Source: Portunus trituberculatus (taxonomy: Eukaryota; Arthropoda; Malacostraca; Decapoda; Portunidae). From it: DNA of 64,000 nt. The position numbers and the translations under genes were made by a program. How positions within the stretch are numbered: the first letter of the stretch is position 1; the number at the start of each line of letters is the position of its first letter. Below the pieces are notes generated by a model. The model ran no database searches. It worked only from the letters and a program-made list of their open reading frames with translations, and was not told where the DNA came from. Of the stretch, positions 31,046-43,900 are shown in pieces. The DNA is taken from assembly GCF_017591435.1 (NCBI RefSeq), contig NC_059300.1, forward strand, positions 8,571,558 through 8,635,557, in the 5' to 3' direction.

Positions 31046-31322
31046 AATATATACAGTGCACCTCACCCATACTGATTGCCAATTTCAGGCACCACACAAA
31101 AACTTATCGTTTGTTGTTGTTGTTGTTGTATTGCACTCGATAGTGCTCGAAAGTACTCGCAGAAACCTCTAATACCTGGAGTCTGAGTATGAATACAAGT
31201 ACGTGCAATTAGGTACTATGAAAATGTCAAAACCGAGTACAAGAATGAGTACAAATACATTATAATGGCCACTTGAGTAGAAGTATGAGTACGAGTTCAT
31301 GCACTGTACTTTGAAGCAGAAC

Positions 31323-31432
<110 letters not shown>

Positions 31433-31648
31433 CTGGGTGACCTGACAGACAGTGGTTGCGTGTGATCTGACATTCAAAATTTCCCACGGCGATCAACCAC
31501 GATGCAGGTGTTCCCTCATGGAGATCAGGTCAACTATAGCTGTCGTTTGTCATTCCTTCCGGAGTCTGCACCTTTACGTACGAACCGAGCTCTGGAACAC
31601 TAATATACTAATATCTACACCAGTAATTGCACAAACTCGCACAAGGCG

Positions 31649-31651
<3 letters not shown>

Positions 31652-31692
<41 letters not shown>
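31652..31692 (+). repeat. (GA)n microsatellite
   Basis: About 20 GA units. No gene in 31430-31825. Confidence 0.95.
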
Positions 31693-31697
<5 letters not shown>

Positions 31698-31825
31698 ATC
31701 AGCTGGTAGCTGGTATTTTGGTATGCGATCTATATATATAACCAACGTGATCTACAAGTGTCAAATTTAATTCTGGTATGCGATATACTTGTTTCGTTTG
31801 TTTAGTATGGCTGCTCAGATAATTT

Positions 31826-32336
31826 TTTTTAATCAAGAGGGGAGACTGGCCAACGGCAACAAAAAATGTAAAAAAAAAGCCCACTGGATTGCCAGATCCC
31901 TTAAGGTTATCAAGAGTTATCCAAAAGTCAGAGACGCATGTCTTGAAACCTCCCTGTTAAAAAAAGTCAAGTTGTAGAAAGGTGGAAATACAGAAGCAGG
32001 CAGGGAGTTCCAGAGTTTGACAGAGGTAGGTATAAATGATTGAGAGTACTGGTTAACTCTTGTATTAGAGAGTTGGACAGAAAAGAGGGGAGGAGGAGAG
32101 GAGGCATGCAGTTAGCAGGATCAGTAGAGTAGTTAGCATGAAAATAGCGATAAAAGATGAAAGAAATGCAACATTGTAGCGGTGAAAAAGAGGCTGAAGA
32201 TCGTCAGTCAGAGGAGAGTTATGAGACGAAAAGCTTTTGATTCCACCCTATCTAACAAAACTGTGTGAGTGGAATCAACCCCCCCCCTCAAAACATGCGA
32301 AGTGTACGGATAAGGCCCTTGTAGAGAGTTATCTAA
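31826..32336 (-). mobile_element. LINE-C 3' fragment, copy c
   Basis: On the reverse strand it reads VESKAFRLI, KLWNSLPASVFPPFYNLT-like codons and the shared 3' UTR, as in 9452-9770 and 12450-13442. The 5' end is lost where a very long (AAT)n array begins. Confidence 0.8.
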
Positions 32337-32842
<506 letters not shown>

Positions 32843-33073
32843 CACATCAAATGCTATGAAACAAAGAAGAAAGGAAACGTACTTTGAAGCATAGATAATG
32901 CTTCATTTACGAATATCATTACAGTTATATTGCTGCGGCATTGAAAAGGCTCTTGGTGAGTCTTTCAAGTGATATATGGAAATTTAAGAAATAACACTAT
33001 TTCACATTGATGTGGAAAAGTATGTATCTACGTACTTCAATTCCTGAAATTATACAATCATACATGTGTAAAG

Positions 33074-33214
<141 letters not shown>

Positions 33215-33340
33215 TGCAGGACTTTTTATCATGGAGGATTTTTCCTGCTAGATATATTATCATGTGATTTATATACATGTTAACAAAAATAATGAAAAGT
33301 TTGATGTTACGTAAAATAGATAAATAAATAAATAGATAAC

Positions 33341-33632
33341 TTTGATTGCGATGCGAGTGACGAAGATAACGATGCGATTCCACGATAACGATGCGATTTC
33401 AGCTTCTACGATAACTATGCGATTCCACGATAACGATACGAGTTTCCACGATAACGATGCGATTTCATGATAACAATACGAGTTTCTACGATAACGATGC
33501 GACTTCAGTTTTCACGAAAATGATGCGATTCCACGATAACGATACGAGTTTCCACGACGACGGTGCTACTTCAGTTTTCACAATAACGATGCGATTCCAT
33601 GATAACGGTTCCATTCCACGATAACGATGTGC
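33341..33632 (+). repeat. Degenerate minisatellite, unit CACGATAACGATGCGATTC
   Basis: About 14 imperfect units of 18-26 bases built around CGATAACGATGCGA, alternating with GATACGAGTTTC variants and a TTCAGTTT spacer. It is not a simple microsatellite and not coding. Confidence 0.85.
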
Positions 33633-34143
33633 ATGGGCGTGGCGATGGCTATATACCATTGAAGCCTATATCTACCTACACAGGTACCAGGACGAACCTT
33701 TCCTCCCCAAGGGCTCACCCAAGGATTCTTTTATATTCCTTGGGCTCACCCTAGCAGTCCCGTGGGTGTAAGGCAGTGATGATCCAACCTTGCTGCACTC
33801 TCACGTGCTCGCCATGACCAATGATCCGCCACACACCACTCCTCCCCTATAAACACTGATGTGAAGTGAGCCCCCTCACCCTATTAAGGACCCCTCCTAC
33901 TGCAAGTGTCTGGTGCATGCCGCACAGCGTGCCCTCGTTCATGACGAGTTGTTCAACCCGGTGCCATCACAATCAAAGAACCTGTACAACACCCTCCACC
34001 AGACTCTATGGAAGGAGTCCGTATCTCCCCATCGGAATCCCGCCCTCAGGGCACCATCTGGTGAATGGTAGACATTTGATCCCTTACTTATGGCGACCCC
34101 TTACCAACTGTACCTGAACCCCCAGAAATCTGATATCGAACAA
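33633..34143. other. Gene-free stretch
   Basis: Slightly GC-rich with no recognised gene; a repeated GGGCTCACCC word occurs near 33709 and 33750. Confidence 0.4.
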
Positions 34144-34311
34144 AATGTTAATTTAGTGATTGACACTAACTCAACATGCAATGGTAGTGCAATGGATATA
34201 TCAGATCAGCCATATAAGTAGCCCTGGAATGTTAATTTAATGACCGACACTAACTCAATATGCAATGGTACTGCAAATGATATTATCAGATCAGTCATCT
34301 AACCATATAGT
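34144..34311 (+). repeat. Two tandem 84-base units
   Basis: Units 34144-34227 and 34228-34311 share AATGTTAATTTA, GACACTAACTCAA and CAATGGTA and diverge by several substitutions. They may belong to an element whose hAT-like end (GTTAAGAACCCCTGA) lies at 34341-34371. Confidence 0.75.
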
Positions 34312-34371
34312 AACAAAAAAAAAAAAAAAAATCTTGGAAATCTTGTGAACCCCAGGTTAAGAACCCCTGAT

Positions 34372-35032
34372 TTAGAGGGTACCTTGCGTGATTTTTGCCC
34401 TGAATAAATAGGCGCATGTCCGTATTCTGACTGGATAGAAACAGTAATTCAATTACAGATTGCTTCGATACATACGTATACCTGTCAACTCATACAACGA
34501 ATCATATTATGATATATTTTGAATAAAATAAAATAAAAGTTATTCTAAAATTTGGCATAGAGAAAACTTGCAATCTCCCATTTAATGCAACTGAAGCCTT
34601 CATCTCGTCTGTGACCTCGTTGTGAAACCCTTTAGCTAACAGCCTAACATCTGAAGAGTTCTTTAGATACTCACTTTCAGTCTCAGATGCCAACGAGCAG
34701 GGAAAACATGCGAAGAGAGCGCACCTAGCGAGACGTCTCGATATAAAGCGTAAATCGCATACCAAAACTTCATGACACGTAGACAGCATACCAAAGTAGC
34801 ATCCAATCCAGTTCACAAAAGAAGAGTATTTTAAAGATTGCTTGTATTATTGTGAGGGCACTGCCGCGTCATTCGCATGGAGTAGTTACTACTGGTGAGC
34901 ATCTACCTATTTGCAGACATTAATATTTTCTGCCAGGTATGCAGAACTTGAACTCGAAAATGTAGCATATATCTTTGTTCCTTACTTGAAAAAGATATAT
35001 GTGTAAAGGTAAAGCGTATACTAAAAAATGTG

Positions 35033-35072
<40 letters not shown>

Positions 35073-35314
35073 CAATGTTCAGCATGAAATTGTTTGTCGC
35101 TGAAGTTGGAGTATGCACTAACAATTGTTTTGGTGCAATTATCACACTTCTTCCTTTTATGTGGCTTGTAAGAGGGATGAAGGCCAGTGGGGTGAAAGAT
35201 GAGTCCGCCACCAGCCCCAGTGCCACTGCAAGCTGCCAGTGTCACCCTCCCGTCATGGTAAGCCGCCGGTGGTCCGTCTCTTCCGCTGCTTCTTAAATTC
35301 ATCGTTTTCTCACC
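34372..35314. other. RCBTB upstream region and 5' UTR
   Basis: No gene. A (CT)n array lies at 35034-35067. The sequence becomes GC-richer after 35180, as expected near a promoter or 5' UTR. Confidence 0.4.
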
Positions 35315-38300
35315 ATGGAGCTCGAAAAGTGGCCCATTTTCAGCCTCCTTAAGCCGGAGTTTGTGGAGAAGATGAAGCTTGCCTGCGTATTTGGTGAGAT
35401 GAGAGTGTCTGTGCTTGTGGGTGTGTGTTACAAGGATATGGCTAGAGCTATTGTTTTTGTCTTTGTGGTGGTGATGATCTTAGAGGTTGTTTAAGTGGTG
35501 AGGGTGGTATTACGGATTACGCAGTGAAAATTTGATGGTGGTCTGTGTTAAATATTAACTAGTGACAAGACAATTAGTGGTGGTGATGGTAGGAGTGTTT
35601 ACATGGTGATGATGAGGGTAATGGTTGATGATGTTGACATGATACAGTTGGTGCTCATAGTGGTGATAAGTGGTGTTAGTAGTCCAGTGGTGATGACTGG
35701 GAATTGCATTATTGGTGGTGGTGGTGATGGTGGTAAGTGAGGAAGCTGACATGGTGGCTCAGGTTTGTGACAGGTCGTGGGGATTGCTTTGTTTTGATGC
35801 TCTATGACCTTGAAAGAATCATTCACGGCACTCCTACTTAACTACAATTATTACTTGCTTATTCATTACCCACTGAAGTAGATAGTGTGGACATGATAAC
35901 TTCCTTTCATTTTAAGGTATTATTAAATGTTGTAGCTATAGTGCCAACTTTCCCAGTCACATATTTGACACTCAAGAATCCTAAAAACTCACCTGTCTGA
36001 GAAACCCAAGTATAGATAATGTTAGAAAAAATGTCTTTTTTATGTCCAGGAAACATAGGAAATGAGGCCATCATAGTGACCAAGGATGATGATGTTTACG
36101 CCATGGGGTTCAACGGTGCTGGTTGCCTTGGGGTTGGGGACCAAAACAGCACCATGGAGCCAAGGAAAATTGAACCCCTATGCCAGAAAAAAGTAAAAGG
36201 TAATGTTCCTTGTAAATTTTTACTGTGACACTTATGTGAATAGATTCTAAAGCTCGGGATAACTTATTTGGAGTGTATAAACCTATAGGAGAAAAGTCTA
36301 TCAGCATTGAAATTTCAATTCTTATACGTTACAGTTCTGAAAATAGAATTACTGTATTTGACAGCATATAGGACATATGGGCAGAAAGATACAACCCCCT
36401 TTCAGCAGGTCAATTTCAAGAAAAAAAGTTTTTAATGTATTTAAGCATATACTGTTGAAAGCAACCTAGCAGCACATTATACAGCAGAAAACATTGCTTC
36501 TAAAGCAATGTCATCCTCAAATTCTGGCTAATGTGGGGCTGGGCAACAAAGGTTATGTTTACCTTTCCTTGTGGTCTTCATTTGGTCTTCTTTGTGTCGC
36601 CAGACACATATGATTTTTTTCTGTAGGTGGTGGCCTAAAAGCTGTTGCTTCTGCTCTATTGCCATGCTCCTTGGCATAATCTGCCACTTGTAGTTTCTAG
36701 GAGACTGTGTAGCTCAATCTTTTTCCTCCTGCTGCCATAATGGTGAGGTTGTGTTTTTTTTATGATCAGATTGGATTGGATGTAGAGTTGGTGGTTAGCC
36801 TTTGCAATGGCCCCTGCTGATGTTGTTTTCTCTTTTGTTGTTGTTGGTTTATCTATTTTCTTTTTTTTTTTCACAAAGCAATTTCTGTCTATTTTCTTCT
36901 TTTCTTTCTCTATCAACTTTATGATCATAAACTTGCTGTTGCTTGTCACCATCAGATGGCATCGAGTCAGGTTTCTGATCTGGTAATATTTATACATATG
37001 TGTCACAGCCTCTCAGGTTAGATTACTTTCGTTTTTACAAAGTTTTTTTTTTTTTTTTTAGTATTATATGCTGTCAAATACGGTAATTGAAATAACCAAA
37101 GGAAAGAATAGGAGAGGGTTGTTTACTCTTACGTAGTCTAAAAACATTCTCCCCAAATAAAAAAAATAAAAAAAAAGAGAAAAGGGCTATAGCTTTTTTT
37201 TTTTATTTTTTCAGTTTAATGTTTTCTTCTTTCTTAAATGTTACCTTGAAAAAGGTAGATTGTAGAGGGGAAGGAAAATTGTACTGTAGCTATTACTTAA
37301 ATTATAAAGGTAAATGACAAGGCTAGAATGCTTTACAAATAAAGAGATAATTATGAAAGAAGTGGTAATAATAATGCTTTTATTTTTTTACTTATTTATC
37401 TACATATTTATATTTTCATTTAGGTATTTATTTGCTGCAATGTAGATTATGATATTGTACTGATTCTATTTCCTTTGATTTTTGCCTCATGTGTAGTAAA
37501 AGGCGTTTGATAAGGTACCGCATAGGAGGCTAGTGTACAAATTGAGACTACATGGGATAGGGGGTAGGTTAGTTGATTGGATTAGTGAATGGCTTTCTGA
37601 TAGGAAACAGAGAGTAGTATTAAATGGGGCAATGTCTGAGTGGAAGGAAGTGGTTAGTGGGGTACCCCAAGGATCAGTGCTAGGACCTCTTCTTTTCTTG
37701 GTGTACATTAACGATTTAGATATAGGAATTAGTAGCAAAGTATCAAAGTTTGCAGATGATACTAAGATAGCATGTGCAGTACAGGGTGAAAAGGACAATT
37801 ACAGAATACAACGAGACCTGGACAGGCTGATAGCATGGGCAGACAGGTGGCAGATGGAGTTTAATTCTAAAAGTGTCAGGTTATGCATTTAGGTAAAGAC
37901 AACACAAACTTTAACTATGAGATGGAGGGATGTTGGCTAGAGGCAGTAGAGGAAGGAAAGGATTTAGGAGTAGTGATAGACAGGACTATGAAATTTTCAA
38001 AGCAATGTTTAGAAGCAAGAAATAGGGCAAATAGGATCCTGGGTTTTATAAATAGAAATGTTAGTTATAAAAGTAAGGAAGTGGTGCGTAGCTTATATAA
38101 TTCCTATGTTAGGCCCCATTTAGAGTATTGCATACAGGCCTGGTCACCCCACTATAGGCAGGATATCAACATGTTAGAAGCAGTTCAGAGAAGAGCAACT
38201 AGGATGATACCAGCATTAAAGTGCCTGGAGTATAGAGATAGATTAAAGGAATTAAACATGTTTTCATTTGAGAGGAGATGTATAAGAAGGGATATGATAG

Positions 38301-40870
38301 TTATTTAAAATGTTCTCAGATACAAACTACATAGATGTGAGATCTTTCTTTACCTTAGAGGAGGGAAGTAGGACTAGAAATCATGGCAGGAAGATTAGAA
38401 AGCAAGGCTGCAGGTTAGATATAAGAAAATATTTCTTTAGTCATAGGGTGGTAGACTTCTGGAATGCATTGCCAGAGACGGTTGTAAATAACACTAGTTT
38501 GACAATGTTTAAAAACAGATTAGATAAGCACTTAAAGTTATTAGATTTATAATTATGTATAGCACTGCATGATAGTTTTTATAAGAAATTTACTATAGTT
38601 AAACAAGATATGATCCCCATGTATGGGGACCACAAATTGTAGAGGGTTTCGCTGCAGGACTTAGCCCTGTTAATGGGCCAAATATTTAGAATTAGTATAT
38701 AATGTATTGTGTACTTGTAAGTGTATCTTTAAGTACTGATGACGAGGTCGCTGTGCGACTGATACAGGATAACCTAGATGGGCCCTGGTGGCCCTTTGTT
38801 ATCCTATTATTTATGTTATATGTTATGTTAAAATCTTATGTTGTGTAGCTGCTGAATATCCATGTTCCGTGTGTATGTTCATATGTTATACTGCAAGTTG
38901 ATGAAGATGTAGTTTCAACCTTATGATGTACAAGTAATAGACTTTGCATATTTTTGCAGGTATAGCTTATGGAAGTGGTCCTCATGTGTTGGCATATACA
39001 GAGAGTGGAGAGTTATATTCCTGGGGCCACAATGGGTACTGTCAACTAGGTAATGGCTCCACCAATCAAGGACTAACACCTTATCTGGTCACCACACACC
39101 TGCACAACAAGCGGGTGACGAGGATTGCTGCTGGGTCACACCATTCACTTGCATTGACGGAAGAGGGAGAGGTAGGTCAGGGAAAATATTTGTTGCTGAT
39201 TTTCAGCAGTCTTTTCTACTTTTCTATTTATATTTATTTATTATCATTATTATCTATATTTATTTATCATTATTTATTTATAGAAGTTATATCAAGTAGA
39301 AGAAGAAAATTCCAAAGATAAACTTTTGACTTTAACAGATCATGAGAAGCTTTAAGGCAATAAAGCTAGTGTATTTCTTGAAAGTAATTATGAAAAATTT
39401 TATGAAAGATATTGGTATTATGATAATGGAGAACATCTTTCTTTTCCTAATTCAATATAGGTTTTTTGTTAATATTTTTCATTTTGAAACAGGTACTGGC
39501 TTGGGGTCAAAACAACTATGGACAAGTTGGGTCTGGAACAACAACAAATCAGCCAACTCCTCGACGAGTTATTGCAAACCTAGGTGGGAGGCAAGTTGTT
39601 GACATAGCCTGTGGCCAGACATCCTCCATGGCAGTCATGGATAATGGAGAAGTGAGTGTGTAGGAATACTTTCAAATCATGTTTGCTGTAGGGAAGATTT
39701 TTTTATTTTTTTTTTATTTTCAGCCATAATCAATAGAAATATTCTTCATATTAGTTGGGAGTTTCTAATACCACACACAGGGAAGTATGCTGCTAATTAG
39801 TTTTTGTAGTATGTATTACTGTAATTGTTTTAATGTATGTTTTATTGTAAATTTTTTTTCCTTTTTCAAGATTAATGAATAAACCTTTTTTTTTTTATTT
39901 GTGTAAGATTTTAAATGTGCTATACTTTTTTTTCATTTTATAGAAAGCTCTGAATATTTTATACCTCCCAGTAATCAAATTAGATTTTGCTCTCATGCCC
40001 CATTTTTTATCAGGTATATGGTTGGGGGTTAAACAGCAGCGGGCAGCTTGGTCTTGGGAACAATGTGAATCAACAGAACCCGAGTAGAGTTACAGCTCTG
40101 CAGGGTGTGATCACAAAGGTAAGGTGTATACTTAAAATGCATCATGAATAGTTGCTTAAGAGATATTTCTGGGGAGAAAAGGGTTCTCTTCTAAATCAAT
40201 TTACAACAAATATTGTATTTTTGTTTTTGGCATTTTAAAGTTCATGTAATGTTTGTATAAGTATTTGTCCAATAGTTTTACATCATGACGGACCTCACAA
40301 CTTTTTTCTTCACATCTATTGTATGTTGATTTCTATGTGGTTTGGTGACTTGGTGTTTTCACTCAATTTTTTTCTTTTATGAGTTGTATTAATTGAAACA
40401 TTTTGGCATTTCCTTTTTTGTTGCCTTTGCAATTCCTGCATTAGCAAGTTTCTCAAGTATTCTACATTTCTAACTGCCTTTTTCACAAGTTTTCAAGTTT
40501 TTTTATTTATATTTTACTATATCTTTTGATATTCCATTCTGTATTTTCTTTCGCACCTCATTTAAATATAAGATCTCTTGATTTTCTAACTTAGTTTCTT
40601 CTTGAATTTGTTTGCAGATTGTTTGTGGATATTCCCATACACTTGCGTTAAGTGACGAAGGCAGTTTGTGGGCTTGGGGAGCCAATAGCTATGGTCAGCT
40701 GGGCACAGGAAACAAGGCTAACCAGTGTGTTCCAGTAAGAGTAGCACAGGAACTTGGGCGTATTGTTGATATTGCTTCCTCACACTGCTGTCACTTATCT
40801 GCTGCAATGACTCAGAACTCAAAAATATATTTCTGGGGACATTGTAAAGGTAAGTATAATTGTTTGTCAT

Positions 40871-40919
<49 letters not shown>

Positions 40920-43900
40920 GTCAGATGCAATGATAAATACATAATAGATTATAATTTTTGTCATTGTTTTTTATTTGTACGTTTCATTTTCAGGTCAGAG
41001 TGTAGTAGCTCCCATGGAGACAGGATTTAGCAGTTTGCATGAAGTATTTGCTCTCTGGGCATCTCCAAGTGTAACTTATGAACCAATCAACGTCACAGGC
41101 TTCACTCGATCTTCCTTAGCCCAAGCAATGTCAGTTGCTTTGGATGATGAGGTAATAATCATTTATTAGTTTAATATGTTATTGGAATTAAACATACATA
41201 CATGGTTTTCTGTAAATTTTTGTAATGGAAATTATGATTATTGTGATAATGATTATGATGTTTTATAGGAAATTATTATCTTGGTGTGAAACTCCTTGAA
41301 GATATGCTATAGCTGTTTGCTGTACTTGTTTCTACAGGAGACGGCTGATGTTGTGTTTGTGGTTGATGACCGTAGGATTAGAGCCCATCGAGCAGTTCTC
41401 AAGATAAGGTGTCAGTACTTCCGTAGCATGTTTCAAGAACACTGGAAAGAAAATAATTTAGAGTAAGTGACAATTTGAATATGTAGTTTGAATAATTTGC
41501 ATGATTAGCAGAATTTTTGTTGAAAAGAAAAAAAGAAAGAAAAAGCTTCATACACTTTTTTTTAAATATTTATACATATATATCTTTTGGAAGAATAAAA
41601 AAATCTTAACATTTAATTATCATAGAAACACTCCAGAAGCTAAAACTCGTGGTCCTAGTTTCATTTAGAATCACTTCTAAATAAAATTGCATTTATTACC
41701 AGTATATGAAAAATTAGAAGGATTCAGATTTTAACCCCTTCAACACAGCCCGGAAAAACTCCTTTCACGGCAGCATACAGCTCGCACCCCTGCTTGCCTC
41801 CGCCCTCCCCCACTATGTTTGCCCCACAAACACATTTACATAATTTGCTCCCATTGTCATTTTCTTTCATATAATCCATGTATGAATACAGAAAACATGT
41901 TAATATGAATGTTTTCTCCGTGGTAAACATACTAAACATAATAAACATAATGAACATTACAACATAATAAACAACAATGTATATGTCCATTCTTGAGCAT
42001 CTTGGATGGTCCTCTGTCGGCATGCATAACCCCAGTGAATAAGGTGTCCCTGGTGAGCAGGTAGCTATCAAGCCGCAAAATTGTGTACCAGTTGTCTGTC
42101 ACAACATGTTGCCCCTTGTCCAGCAGGTCACACAAAAGGTGCACTATCACTTGTTCTCACATGGATAAATCCATGGAAGCACTGTCAGGTAGGGAGAAAC
42201 AAGAGTCCTTCCCATAATAAACTTCAAAATTCCATGAGTAGCCAGTCCAATTTGTAGCTGAGGGGCACAGAGAGAGAGAGAGAGAGAGAGATTGGTCAGA
42301 TGCACAACAAACGTGAACGTTTTGTCTTGATAAATTGCTTGAATCCAAGTCTGCCCTTCCACAGCAGCAATGCTTCGTCTACAGCAACGTCTTTGCCTGG
42401 TATGAGCAAAGTCTGGCTTCGTTGCCACAGCAGGTTGAGGAAAGGCTCTACTCTGGATTTGGGACTGTTCTTCTTCACCTCGTCAGGGCTGGCAAACCTT
42501 AGGAACTTGTGAAGACACAGAAATCTTGAATGAGTCATTTCCCCCTTACAAAATATCTTAGGGCCACCCACCATGAAATCTTTTGCACAGTACACATACA
42601 TACGGGGCATTTTATTTACCCCCATAACCATCAACAAACTCACAAACACCTACATGTCATTACTATTCACAGGCCTCCATAACAGTCCATTCACCTTACA
42701 TTTTTTTGTCACAGTAAAATACTCAGCAGCACTCTTGTTCATCCAATCACAAAGCTTATCTATAATTTCAATGTCAAAAAAATGGCAAAAAGCTTCACGT
42801 GGGCAGGCAAACTCTGGTAAGTGGCGCATGACGTCGCCTGGCGTCATTGACAACTCAGCATGTCATTGGGTCCCAGGATTGTGGGCGGAGCTTGAGAAAC
42901 CCCCAGAGCACTTTATAGTATCCACAGACCATAAACTAGCCACCCAGCGCGCTAAAACGTGTTGTTACTTCAGCCATAAAGATTGCAATGGAAGAGGACG
43001 TACGCGTATACGTCCCTGTACTGTGTATGGAGTGAGAAAAAACGTACATGTGTATGTCCCTGTGCTGAAGGGGTTAAGGTGCTGCAGGAATGATGTATCA
43101 TAGTTGGTAACCACAGATGGATGTAGTGAAGACAGCGATAAAATGAGTTAGAAATATAGTCCAAGTTTCTGTAGAATAATTAGGTACAGTTTTGAAAAAA
43201 TGCAAGAAAAGAGAAGAACAAAAGAAATCAAAATTAGAGGTTGATATTTATTTGTATCCAAGTAATCCTTATATTTTTAAGATTGTACTCAGAGTTTTGT
43301 GTGTTCTCTTTCAACAGAGAAGTGGAAGTGAAGGACTATTCCTTTGTTGTGTTTCGAGCATTCCTTCAGTACATTTACACTGATACTGTTGTTGTTTCAC
43401 CTGAGGATGCCATTGGTAAGTTCTTTATGTTTGATGGTCACACTTTCATTTCTTATTTTTTCCTTATTCTGTCCAGTTCATTATGTTATTGTCTTCTGAG
43501 TTATAGTGATGGTGAAGTAAATTATGGTGGTACTAATGTACATGTATGAAACATATAAGCTGATGCCTTTTTGTAAATTATATAAGTTACCTTTAGTTAA
43601 TATGAACCAGCTCTATGATGTACTGTAAAGTTGATATCACCTGTGTTTGGAGGCTTTGTGATGTGGCTGAGAGGTGGAACTTATAGATGGATTGAACATA
43701 TCATTCTGGAGTCCACACCAACTTGTCTTATGGCACTGCATATAAGAAAAGTGCACTTTCATCCATTGTTCAATGCATTCATGTATATTTCATGTGAATT
43801 TTGTGATGCTCTTTGGTTTTGGTGAAACTTGGTTTGGAAAAGATTGCTAAGAAATTAGAGATGGCTGAAAAAAGAGAATGATGTGCAATGCTTGTGTTGG

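Larger units (their letters stand above)
30495..31318 (+). mobile_element. hAT-like element (CCAGGCTTGG family), copy 2, interrupted by a SINE
   Basis: Starts CCAGGCTTGGTTTCAAATAT with AGTACTCGAGTGCG subterminal repeats (30495-30690). It resumes after the SINE block at 31042-31318, where it matches 4219-4500 (ACAGTGCACC, GCACCACAC, CTCGAAAGTACTCG). It ends in (CA)n(GA)n rather than a clean right terminus. Confidence 0.55.

Noticed and set aside
35066..35302. Minus-strand open frame with a CDNCTKTI motif
   Set aside because: A single CxxC in a short frame upstream of RCBTB, with no family match and no splice partners.
36656..37006. Minus-strand 116-codon frame in RCBTB intron 2
   Set aside because: Lys-rich low complexity from poly-T runs; no recognisable domain.
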